Assembly: GCA_023053575.1 (NCBI GenBank)
Contig: JAKZAP010000005.1
Location: forward strand, 4,836,001 to 4,900,000
Reading direction: 5' to 3'
Source of the DNA: Branchinecta lynchi
Lineage: Eukaryota; Arthropoda; Branchiopoda; Anostraca; Branchinectidae
Length of the DNA stretch: 64,000 nucleotides
The notes beneath the pieces were generated by a model that searched no databases, was not told where the DNA came from, and was given only the letters and a program-made list of their open reading frames with translations. Both the position numbers and the translations under genes were made by a program. Below are positions 1 to 11,200 of the stretch, piece by piece (positions within the stretch are counted from its first letter, which is position 1; every line of letters starts with the position of its first letter).

Positions 1-400
1 ACTTCAAATAAAACTTTTACTTTCAACAAACTTTCCGGTTTTGGCCGGATTCCGGGCGAACTACTTGTCCGATGACAAAATGGTTTTCACCATCGTGCTC
101 AGCATGTCTTCTTACCCCATAATCGACTATCACATTAGCTGTTTCAAAACATTTTGTTTGTCCCTTAATTTGAATCCCCTCCCCCACCCCTAAATGTAGA
201 GCTACAAAGCCCATCTACGAACTTGACTGGTCCGACGACCAAACGAACCCTCACACCAAGTTTCATCAAAATATTTCATTCCCTTCGAGAGTTATCGTGC
301 TTACAGACGGACGGACAGACGGACGGACGGACGGACAGACGGACAACTTTTGCGATGTCATAAGTATCCCTCCACTTACGTTTTGGGATCCCAAAAATGA
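1..400 (+). repeat. Tail of tandem-array element, family P (GGATCC-hairpin end)
   Basis: About one unit of a CCGG-TTTTGG-CCGG array, then a unique tail with (GGACGGAC)n and a terminal palindrome TTTTGGGATCCCAAAA near 390. The same tail and palindrome occur at 33480-33768. Confidence 0.75.
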
Positions 401-1690
401 AAATAGCCATGTGGCATGGCTGACAAGCGTCAGACATCCATACAGTATGTACAGTAAACAGTAAACAACTGTGGGGGGGGGCGACCCTTCCAAATGTAAA
501 TATTCCTTCAGCCCAAGCTGACTGCGAATCATATTTGATGGTGCAAAATGGATACGTCAGCTGAATTTTCTTGGAGCTATACTTCGGCCGTTCTTGGCAG
601 GGGCCTCTTCAGGCTCAAAACTGCTCAAGTTGGAAAAAGGAACCCTTCCCACAAGTTCATTTACCAACTTGAGCGGTTTTGATCCTGAACAGGACCCTTG
701 CCAAGAAGGAAAAAAATAACTGAGTTGCCGTGAAACACTGCAGTTTTCTGTCAAAACAGTTTTATTTTGTTCATGAAAACAGTTATTTTTCCTGAAAATC
801 AGTTGATTTTTTGTCAAAACAGTCATTTTTTTAAATCAGTCAATTATTTTTCAAAGCTGTAATTTTTGTTCTTGAAAACAGTTCTTCTTTCTGCAACAAC
901 AGTCAGTAAATACCTCCCCCCCCCCGACAAACATTTCAGCTAGTACCGCCTCTGACAGTGACAGTAACTTAGCATAGCCTCTGGCCTCCAAAATTGAGGC
1001 TTTTATAATGGACTGACTAACAGTTCTGTAACATTCACAAAAAAAAACAATACATACCACGAATAATCTTAAACTCTCGACAGTCCAACTTATTTGCTGT
1101 TTAATCTGGTCCTATAAGCAAGTGGAACTTTCTACTACCTAAAAGGCCTTAACCCACACTCAAGAACAACCACATTGCAGCTCTGCTTGAATGATTTTTA
1201 CCTGTTTATTCTTCTTAATATTCTCCAATTCTCAGGTGAAATATCTTGGAATTCTTGGTTTGTAAACACTATTGCCGCTTTTTCTTGTCTGGAACATGTG
1301 ACTTTTGGCCGCAAAAGATTTTTTGCTTACTTTTTATATTTACTTGCAAGGAACCGGTCGTAGAATTTTGGCTTGCTCTGTCGAAGAAGTGAAACCGTCA
1401 TTAACCGCAGATTTCTGCGACAGGCGGCAACGCTGCTTCTGAAATGTTTAAATGTTTGTTTACATCCGCTTGCTCTTGATTGGTCGAAAGTTGGACCGCG
1501 GATGTAACCGCACAAACCGCAACCGCAGAATAGTTAGAGTGTAAGAGGTTAGAAAAGCATGTCCGATATACCAAAAAGCTGTATCCCGGTAACTTTCGTG
1601 AGTAACAGAACGTACGCGAGGTCCTGTGATCCTTAGAGGTGTTGCCCCAGTAAGACTTTTTATCTTTTTACGATGTCGGAACGGAATTAG
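401..1690. other. Upstream non-coding region of HSD17B4
   Basis: Apart from the hairpin at 590-707 and a 700-960 segment related to the ACTGTTTT repeat family, I see no exon. A 1-kb stretch up to 1560 has no recognisable element. Any HSD17B4 promoter or 5' UTR exon is not resolvable by eye. Confidence 0.5.
590..707. repeat. Inverted repeat made of two head-to-head copies of motif H
   Basis: Arms of about 45 bp: TTCTTGGCAGGGGCCTCTTC onward and its near complement ending CCTTGCCAAGAA, separated by about 25 bp. Each arm carries the CCCTTCTTGGCAAGGG-type core found across the window. Confidence 0.7.
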
Positions 1691-2031
1691 TAGTTACTAT
1701 TGAGCGTGTTCCATCCTACTTACCGTAGTTACTACGCATGACGTCACGAATTCTGGCTTTTTGCCGTCAAGGCTGGAACGATTTTTCTATTTTCCAACAG
1801 GATCTCACGCCAGGGGCGAATCCGACCAATCACGTTCCAGAGATGCGTAGTTACTACGCTTACCACGCTCCCGAGCATGGTAAGCAAATAGTAACTATTA
1901 GTTACTATTCCGACAAGGTTGGAACGGTCAGCGTAGTAACTTTTCGTGAGGATGGAACGGAAATAGTAACTAATAGTAACTATTGTTACAAGGGTGGAAC
2001 ACGCTCATTGTTAGAAGGGTGAAACACGCTG
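1640..2031 (+). mobile_element. Older MITE-A fragment split by copy 1
   Basis: Left of copy 1, the sequence GGAACGGAATTAGTAGTTAC resembles the inner 3' part of MITE-A. Right of copy 1, GTTAGAAGGGTGAAACACG and CTG complete its 3' terminus at 2031. Removing copy 1 and one ATT restores a continuous MITE-A end. Confidence 0.75.
1702..2006 (+). mobile_element. MITE-A copy 1 (305 bp)
   Basis: Terminal inverted repeats GAGCGTGTTCCATCCT and AGGGTGGAACACGCTC, flanked on both sides by ATT, a 3-bp target duplication. Interior rich in the palindrome GTAGTTACTAC and its derivatives. Nearly identical to copy 3. It sits inside an older MITE-A remnant and ends 171 bp before the HSD17B4 ATG. Three-bp duplications are typical of PIF/Harbinger-like elements, but no transposase is present. 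Confidence 0.9.
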
Positions 2032-2177
2032 TACGATACACAGTTTAGACCAGATAGAATAAAGTATATCCTGTACCTTCATTTCTTTATACAAAAGGAG
2101 AAAGAAAGAAAGCAAAAGAAAGGATAGGGATAGCCTTCTCTCCTTCAAATCATTCATTTTCCTGTTACCAAAAAAAC

Positions 2178-2232
2178 ATGGGAGAGCTGCGATTTGATGG
2201 AAAAGTTGTTATTGTCACAGGAGCTGGTGGTG
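2178..2232 (+). CDS. HSD17B4: HSD17B4 coding exon 1
   Basis: Encodes residues 1-18 plus one base of codon 19: start [18 protein letters not shown], the first beta strand and start of the NAD-binding Gly motif. Donor GTAAGT at 2233, phase 1. The ATG is chosen because SDR homologues begin 6-8 residues before the FDGKVV strand. No in-frame alternative is needed. Confidence 0.95.
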
Positions 2233-5200
2233 GTAAGTGTGCAGATTCACTAATAGTGAGTGAATGTGGCCATCTTGCCTCCTTCCTAGGCTTGGCTAAT
2301 AGTTTTCTCACATGGGTCCAAAATGAGTACTTAATCAGCAGCTGATCATGGGTCCAAAATAAGTACTTAATCAGCAGATGATCTGTTCAGACAATGGATT
2401 AACTGTCAGTCTAGAACACTCTTGTAATCACCCGCTCGTGCGGTTTCCTCTGATCTGGCCGTCTGGTAGTCTCCTGAACTTGCGGTTTCGCTCGTTACAG
2501 CCAAACCTCGGATCTCCGCCTTTTCCACCAATACGTCTACCCAGTAGCCGCCTGAGGTTGCGGTTCCGCCTGTCCTGGCGGTCAGTGTGTCCTCCTACAG
2601 ATGCTAAAACTCCTCAGAGCGCGGTTCGGCTCTGATGATGGCATGGGGCTGTGTCATCTATGGGTCGTTTTATTCTGTCGAGGCTGCTTTACTATTTGGC
2701 GTCAGGTGTCGGCGCAATAGATCTAGCAAGGGGGTAACGACTTCTTTTTGTTCTAGGTGTACGTCTGTATGATCGCAGTCATCACGCACTTTTTTATTAT
2801 GGATGTATTTAAGTAAAATTTTAACAGAGTTTGACGAATTATTGGCGTTCGGAACAGGACACCTGTTTAATTGGTTTGAAATTCGCTTTACTATCTTCTC
2901 TTCTCCCTTTCCGGAACTTGATGCGGTACGTCTCCTCCGTAATGGTCGGTTTCCACACTGCGTAAATTCCGAGCGTATTTGAGCTTTAAAATATTTCTAG
3001 CAATACAATAAAAGTGTCGCTACTTGAACTGGACATGGCTTCCAGCGCCGGACCAGACCACACAGGATACAGGTGAGTTGCCCACTTATTTCCGGGAATG
3101 TGGTGGCACGTGACTCGAACATGCTGAGAAAAGAGTTGGCGCTCGCTGAGTTCCAGCAGTTTAGGCATCGGATCAGAAACACCTTGTGCTCCATTCTGCT
3201 GTACCAGCATGCGTACCAGCATGCTATTCATCGTCGTCACAAGTTGATAATATTGAGCAGCATGCATGACGACTGGTGAACCGGAACCTGATATTTTGCT
3301 CGATTGGTGGGAATCAACCTTAACCGACGAGTTTATAGTCCCACTAAATACTCGCTCGCCGTCACTCTTGGTACTGCGTGACGCCGCCTTAAGCGTAACG
3401 GATTTACCTTCGCCGCTGCAATCTTCTCCGCCGTACTTTTGACTCACGATCGGCCTAGAATTTCCAACCGGGATGGAAGCCGCTCCGTCGAGTATTTAGA
3501 TTGTCTTGCCTCCTTCTCGAATTGACTATCAGGATATGGTTTCGTTCTGGCCTACTTTAGTACGCAAAACAGTCGTCGAACCAAAACGAATCGGCGCTCC
3601 TATCGCAACTGCTGTCCCACCTGTTTGACCGCAAACAATAGCCTACTTGGAATTGTTCTTCCTGTTCAACAAACTTTTCCGCTTTAATTAACCCATAACA
3701 CTTTAACAAATTAAAGATTACGCAACTCCCGACTCAGGTCCTTGGACAACCGTAATCAAGTATCGGTTTGATTTTTGTCAGTTCCCAACCCCTGTGAAAA
3801 ATTTCGCGCTCGTGAGAATTAGTTAAGGGGACGCTAGTCCAAACCCATCATGACAGGCAGATTCAGAAAGGGTTTCGGTCGGTAAACAGGTCAAAGCAAA
3901 GGACTACTGTGCGATGTTTATCTGATTTTCACAGGTCATTAGAGGGAATTGGGTTTTACGCTGACTTCACATCGCAGTTGCATTACGTTTAGGGTTATTT
4001 CGGAGGGGGGGGGGGGGCCTCGGGTCGGATTGAAAAAGTAAAAGAGACAGATCAGAGGTTAACGGTTATAAAAACTTGCCTGATTTTTTTGGCTTGGGCC
4101 GCTTGAGACGCTAAGTCTTTCCAAATGCCAAGTTTCATTAAGAATCGATCATCCGTTCAGTAGCTATAAATGCCCCAAGATCCGGATTCCCCCTCCCTCC
4201 ACCCCCCCCCCCCCCCCCTCCACGATGCTTGGATCGGGAAATCGACTATTTCCAGCCTAATCATTTGGGTGCTACTGATATGCCTGCCAAGCTTATGTAG
4301 CTTATGGAAGTGCACGGAGTAGCAAAACCCGAACCGACAGACCGACGGACGGACAGACATTGTGATCGCCGACTTTGCCGAAGGGCAAGTGCCATAAAAT
4401 GGTCCGTTGTTCTGAAAATTCTTCTGAAAAACAGTCTGTAAAAAATTAAGAGCCAGTCGACAAATACCTCCCCTCCCCTAAAATTTTTGGCTAGTAACGC
4501 CTCCGGTGGTTACATTGTCAATTCAAAAATACAAGCTACGTTAGAACTCGAATACTTAATTTTATGTATTTATCATCCGTCATTTCAAAAGAAAATGACG
4601 GAGTACAAAAGTTGCATTTTTCATATTTATCAAATCTAACGTGAACTTGCGAATGTTTAATCGGATTAAACAAGTCAAGTTTGATCCGATTAAACTTGAA
4701 CTTGAAAACTGGGAATTGGGTTTTGACGCTGACTTCACATCGCAGTTGCATTACGTTTAGGGTTATTTCGGAGGGGGGGGGGGGGGGCTCGGATTAAAAA
4801 AGTAAAAAAGACAGATCAGAGGTTAACGGTTATAAAAACGATTATTTTGGCATGTTTTTTTTTTTTGGGGGGGGGGGGGCTTGGGTCGCTTGAGACGCTA
4901 AGTCTTTCCAAATGCCAAGCTTCATTAAGAATCGATCATCCGTTCAGTAGCTATAAATGCCCCAAGATCCGGATTTCCCCTCCCTCCACCCCCCCCCCCC
5001 ACGATGCTTGGATCGGGAGCCTAATCATTTGGATGCTACTGATATGCCTGCTAAGCTTATGTAGCTTATGGAAGTGCACAGAGTAGCAAAACCCGAACCG
5101 ACAGACCGACGGACGGACAGACATTGTGATCGCCGACTTTGCCGAAGGGCAAGTGCCATAAAATGGTCCGTTGTTCTGAAAATTCTTCTGAAAAACATTA

Positions 5201-8200
5201 ATTAAGAGCCAGTCGATAAATACCTCCCCTCCCCTAAAATTTTTGGCTAGTAACGCCTCCGGTGGTTACATTGTCAATTCAAAAATACAAGCTACGTTAG
5301 AACTCGAATACTTAATTTTATGTATTTATCATCGGTCATTTCAAAAAGAAAAAGAATTTCAAAATGAAAATGACGGAGTACAAAAGTTGCATTTTTCATA
5401 TTTATCAAGTCTAACGTGAACTTGCGAATGTTTAATCGGATTAAACAAGTCAAGTTTGATCCGATTAAACTTGAACTTGAAAAATATTACAAATCCTGTT
5501 TATTAACTGAATATTTCAAAGTGATTTATTAGACATTACACAGCTTGACGAGGACCCTTGCCAAGAAGGGCCGCAATATTGCTGTCAGAAGCACCGTAGC
5601 TGACCTATCCATTTTTAGCCATTGTCTGAATGTAATTACAACAGTATACACCAACAACCTCCCCCCACAGAGGTCGTACCTGGTCCAGATCTCACATCTT
5701 ACAATTCGGGCCGATGGCGATTGTATTTGCCAGTTTTCACCCCATTATCTCTATCGGTTTGATTTATACATATCTTAATACATTTCTCGGACCCCCCCCC
5801 CCCCATCCAACTACCATCTAAAACCATCGCTCTAAAAGAAGGTACATAAATCTGTTTTCGCAACTATTCTCCTGAGTATCCCCATCTGAGTTTTTAATTA
5901 TTCAAACCCATCTTGACTGTTAATTATTCAAAAGAGCCGGACGAAGATAAGGGGTGTCGGAGCAAAGCAAGCAACGGAGTCGGCCGGTCTGCAAGTTTCG
6001 TAGCCTCAAGCTGGAGGGTATTACCGCAAAGTTGGCAAAGGCTATTGAATTGTATTTTTCAGATTTGGGCAAGGGACGAGGGTAGATGAGGAAAAACAGG
6101 CAGGCAACATAAATACTAGAGAAAAAGAGAAATCTGATTCTACAAAATATTTGGGATTTCGTAAAAAAAAAAGAAGGAAACTCTAATTTCCAGGGATCGG
6201 TGTTACACGAGTTCGCTCTAAAAGAACACGGAAATTTAGATCAGCATACAATTAGTTGAATCTCTGTTCTTGCTCAAACTTGGTTGCTTTGCTAGGAGAA
6301 AAAGGCATTAAGATAAACTTATTACATATTGGCCAAAGAAAACTCGCGCTGAAGGAAATCGAAAATCTCGGCGCGGCAGAACCAGGTCCAAGCGGTGATA
6401 AAGGGGGTTTACCATATTGGATTATAACAATCTTACTTATGCTAAAAAATCATGCAAATGATTTCGTAAGAGTCAGTGCAGTGCCGTTATGCTTCCGTCA
6501 TTTTAGTTTAACTTAGCTTGCACTCGAGGTTGCACTTTCTCGTGGTTAAACATAACCAAATTTAATTGTACAGAATCTTTGTCATTTTGTAGAGATTAGC
6601 GTAGTGCCAGGTCAGGAAGATGCGAATTACGTGCGTAGAGTAATGCAAATTATTTTAAAAATACTCGATTTAAGGGGCGAACAGAGTAAGCGAACTAGAC
6701 GTATGGAAAAACACAGATTAACCACTACATATCACACAAAACTACAAGTGTAAATAAATTTCGCAAAATGGGGAGGGTTTGCTCACTCCTAGAACGATAT
6801 TCCGTAATCCGTACACAACGTGTCACGCCTGCAGGTGTTAGTGAGCTAATACGTCGACGGACTGAACCAATATTTGAATTTGGTTTGCTCAGATCAAGGA
6901 GTCTGGCGAAGGCTGGATCTGGCAAAGACAAAACACAATTTCCTGTATCGAATATTAAATTTTTGGAATCCCATCGAAACCTTAGGTCTTGTTTTTAAGG
7001 TCGAGTTCGAATCCTCAGCATGAAATGGTGTACTCTGATGCGTACCTAGCCCTTGATTTGGAATCGAATCCTTGCATGGCCCCGCGTATGCCGTACTATC
7101 ATAATTAATAACCCACGGATGGAATCCTTAGTAGCCAATTATTCCGATCTTCTGTTTTCCAACGAACAACCAAATTGAACAATTTATCGGCCTTGGTAGC
7201 GCTACATAGTAGGCTACTCATTCACCTTGCTTGACCGAAGCCGGTGGGAGAAAGGGGGTGACGTGGGAGTCAAATTCGCAGCGCTGGGAGGCCTTTCATG
7301 CATGATGACGAATCTTGCCCACTGCTCACTGCTAGAGACTAATTTTTTGAGTAATTATTTTGTGCTGAAAATGTCATACGTCCATTTTACAAGTAGAGAA
7401 AAGGTGACGGTTGATAAAGAAACTATGGGAGGAAGGGGGTGGGAGGAGGTAAATGTATTCGTGCATAGGATACGTCAGCTACGATGTCTTAGCAGCGATG
7501 TGTGGAGAGGCAAACAAAACTACCGCGGAAACAGTGTAAAGAGCTCAGCTACAAAGGGGTTGCCCATCCTCGATTTAACTGTACACCAATTTCCAGGGTG
7601 CAAATGCCGGCACCTGACTTTCCTTTTTTATAATATATATAATACTTTTCACCAGATCATTCTCTTGATTTCCAAGGTCCCATGATCATTCTTATTTCAA
7701 GGGTATCGTTTATAATTAAATACAAGAAACCCAAGAATTTACACATTCGTAAATTTCATCCTGTGACCCAGCCTTGCAAGTAATTCAACCCAAGCTCGTG
7801 AACATTGTAGACTTGCTTCATTCTTGGCCAATATCTGATGAAATTTGTTTACATGTACATCAGAAATCATGGTTTATCACAATACTTAATTTGAAAAAAT
7901 AACGCGGCTTGGCACCGGCACGCGCCACTTGGTGTGCGTCGTTTTTGGGAGTGAGCAACCCCTCGACATCTACTAGACCCGCTTGTCTATAGGTTGTTAA
8001 ATAAATCAACAAATATTCCACATTGGGATCCCATCGAAACATTCGGTCTTGTTCTTTCGGAAAGTACATTTTACAGTGGGGAATTAGAGCCCGCCAATCT
8101 AATTTAAAGTTTTAATCGAGGTTCCAGTTCCGTGGTGTAGTCTACACTATCCCCCTGCTTCTCTCCGTATCATTTCCTTTCCCGTGGCCAAAATATTAGC

Positions 8201-11200
8201 TCACCAAAGTATTATAACAACAGATGATAGGATCTGAGATAACGAAAGTCTTCTTTCGAGTCTTCTATTTCCATTAAACAGCTCTGTTATCTTCCCCTTC
8301 AAACGTTGCCTTCCCTGCTGTCCAATTGCAATAATCACTATTTACTTCCCACGGCCCACCTGTTAAATGGATACGTCAATTTCCGACGTGTATTCACTGT
8401 TGTATCAGCGTAACCCACCCACTTTGCGCATTGCCACCCTATTCCCTCCCACATTGCGGGTTTGACTGGCATCGAATGACAACAAGGGGTGAGTTGATAC
8501 CGAATATCCTAGCTCAGGCTGGCGCCAGCCAGATTCTATATTTTGACGACTCGCGTATTTCTGTTAATCAAAGCTTAGGTGGAACACAAATGCTGAGAAG
8601 TTTTGGAACACAAACATTGAGAAGTAGTTTATAGGGTAGTCGATGTCGCTGAAAACGAATATCGTAGTGCGCGTTGCCGCAGCTGTTGCATTTCCGAGAT
8701 GTAGGCTAAAACTCGTGTTGACTTGTCATCATTGTACATTTTTTCAAAGATACATAGTTGTCGAAATCCAATGTTATCTTATATCATTCGAAAGGCCAAA
8801 GCGAGCTCTACAAGAATACGATTCATTCTCTATTATCTGATTAACTGTTCATTCTCTATTCACCATATTTTACAAATAATGGTTACAAATTATCGCAAAA
8901 ATTGCAAAGAAAGGCTCAGAACGCGGAATTTTTTTCAAGGTAATGAACTTTTGTATTCTCTAAGAAAATGAGTCCCATTTGTTTCTTAACAATTTAAGCT
9001 GAAATTCAGTTTTTTATTTTTATTTACGAGGGTCTGCGACTTTTATGTGTGGTAGCCTACACCACTGAAATGAGCTTCATTACCAAGAAGTGGTATCTAT
9101 ATTATTGTGTTTACTCAAACAAAGGGTCAAATAAGACTTCCTAAATGTCGATCATTGATTCACAAAAATGAAATAATGAAATTATGAAACTTAAACCTCT
9201 CAGAGCAACCCAAAGTGCCATTATAAAAATACGAAGTTTTCACAATTTTTGGTATCTGGTCTCCTCGTGGCTTTCTTCTAAGGTCAGCTAAAACATGAAA
9301 TTTCTATCTGGGGATTTCGACCCTTCTTCACAAAGCTACTCCTCAGTCTGCAGCTAAAATTATGAAATACCGATTTTTTTTTAAATTTCAATGCCAATAT
9401 CGTAAGGGTTTAAACTCGAAACCCATTGAGAAACTCGAGAGACGAGAAAATACGAAATTTGCAATTTTTGGTATGTCAGCCCTTCGCGGCAATGGTCCTC
9501 CTCGGATTTTTTGTCGGTCCTTTTTGGCAAGGGATCTTTTCAGGTCACTGGCAAAAATATGAAACTATGGAATTTAACCCCCTCTAAATGTGACTTGAGC
9601 AACCCGAGGTCCAACTCCTCAAGCCGCAGCTAAAATAATGAAATGCCGATTTTTTTGTCGGCTCTTCTTGGCAGTGGTGCTCTTCAGGACATAGACAAAA
9701 CACTCGAGAGCCGATGAGAAACTCACGAATCAGGGATTCGTGGTAACTATCGAGTCCCAAAAATTATGCCGAATAATTTACCGAATCTCAATCCTGATAC
9801 CGAATAATTTTGGACCGATAGCCCATTTGGTACTCTGTGTAGCTACCGAATCTCCATGAGTTGATGTTCGTATGGAAAAGTTGAGATACGGTTGATAGTG
9901 GCAAAAATACTGCCAGGAATTCCAGTCCACAAGGACATGACTCTGATCGAACCATAAGATTCACTCGTCCAAGAGGGTAGGGACAAAAGTTATGGCAGAC
10001 CGAGACAGACTGATGAACATGATGTGGCAACATTACTAAGGGATCTTCAAGTCTACTTCTGTTAATTCGGCGTGCTTCACTGTCATAGTGATTGTGCAAA
10101 ATACAATTGAAATTGTTGATTGTTTATGATTGTTTATTATTTGATTCCAAGGAATTACACTGGAGAAGTTTTTTTGGAGATCAAATTATTCAGCCACAGT
10201 GGGGGGAGTTGGAGGGGGAGTCCCGGAAATTTTGTGGCTCGACGATACATTAATTAGGAAGCTTGCTGCTTCAGGCACTTAAAGGATGCAAAAAAAGAAC
10301 CCTAAACGTAATGCAAATGCGATTTGAAGTCAGGGTCAAAACCCAATTCCCTCTAATGACCTGTGAGACTCAGATAAACACTGCACAGTAGGAGTCCTTT
10401 CCTTTGACCTGTTTACCGACATTCGCAAGTTTTCGACATTCGTAAGTTGACGTTAGATTTGATAAATATGAAAAATGCAACCTTTATACTCCGTCATTTT
10501 CTTTTTGAAATGACGGATGATAAATACATAAAATTATGTATTTGAGTTCTAACGTAGCTTGTATTTTTGAAGGGACTATGTAACCACCAGAGGCGTTACT
10601 AGCCAAAAATGTTAGGGGAGGGGAGGTATTTACTGACTGGCTATTAATTTTTTACGGACTGTTTTTCAAGAAAAAATCGACTGTTCTGACGAAAAATCGA
10701 CTGATTTTCAGAAGAACGGACCATTTTATGGCACTTGCCCTTCAGCAAAGTCAAGCAAAGTCGGCGATCACAATGTCTGTCCGTCCGTCGGTCCGGGTTT
10801 TGCTACCTAGTGCAGTTCCAAATAAGCTAGGACAACGAAACGAAACAGCAGGCCCCAAATGATTAAGCTGGAAGTAGTCAATTCCCCGATCCAAGCATCG
10901 CGGGGGGGGGGGAGTGGAGGGAGGGGGAACCTGGATCTTGGGGCATTTATAGCTACTGAACAGATGATCGAATCGTAATGAAACTTGGCATTTGGAAAGA
11001 CTTCATGTCTCAGGCGACCCAAAGCCCCCCCCCGCAAATAAAAAAAAACATGCAAAAATAACCATTTTTATAAGTGTTCACCTCTGATCTGTCTTTTTAC
11101 TTTGTTAATCCCTCCGAAATAAATGCTAAAAAGAAGCACCCTAAAAGTAATGCAATGCGATTCGAAGTCAGCGTCAAAACCCAATTCCCTCTAATGACCT

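Noticed and set aside
1738..2022. 94-codon frame nearly identical to one at 51185-51475
   Set aside because: Both lie wholly inside MITE-A copies. The similarity reflects element identity, and the frame is not kept in copy 2.
7003..7016. tRNA-like B box GAGTTCGAATCC
   Set aside because: No A box at the right spacing and no cloverleaf, so not a tRNA gene.
7227..7685. 152-codon open frame in intron 1
   Set aside because: No recognisable domain or splice context and no relation to flanking genes; likely chance.
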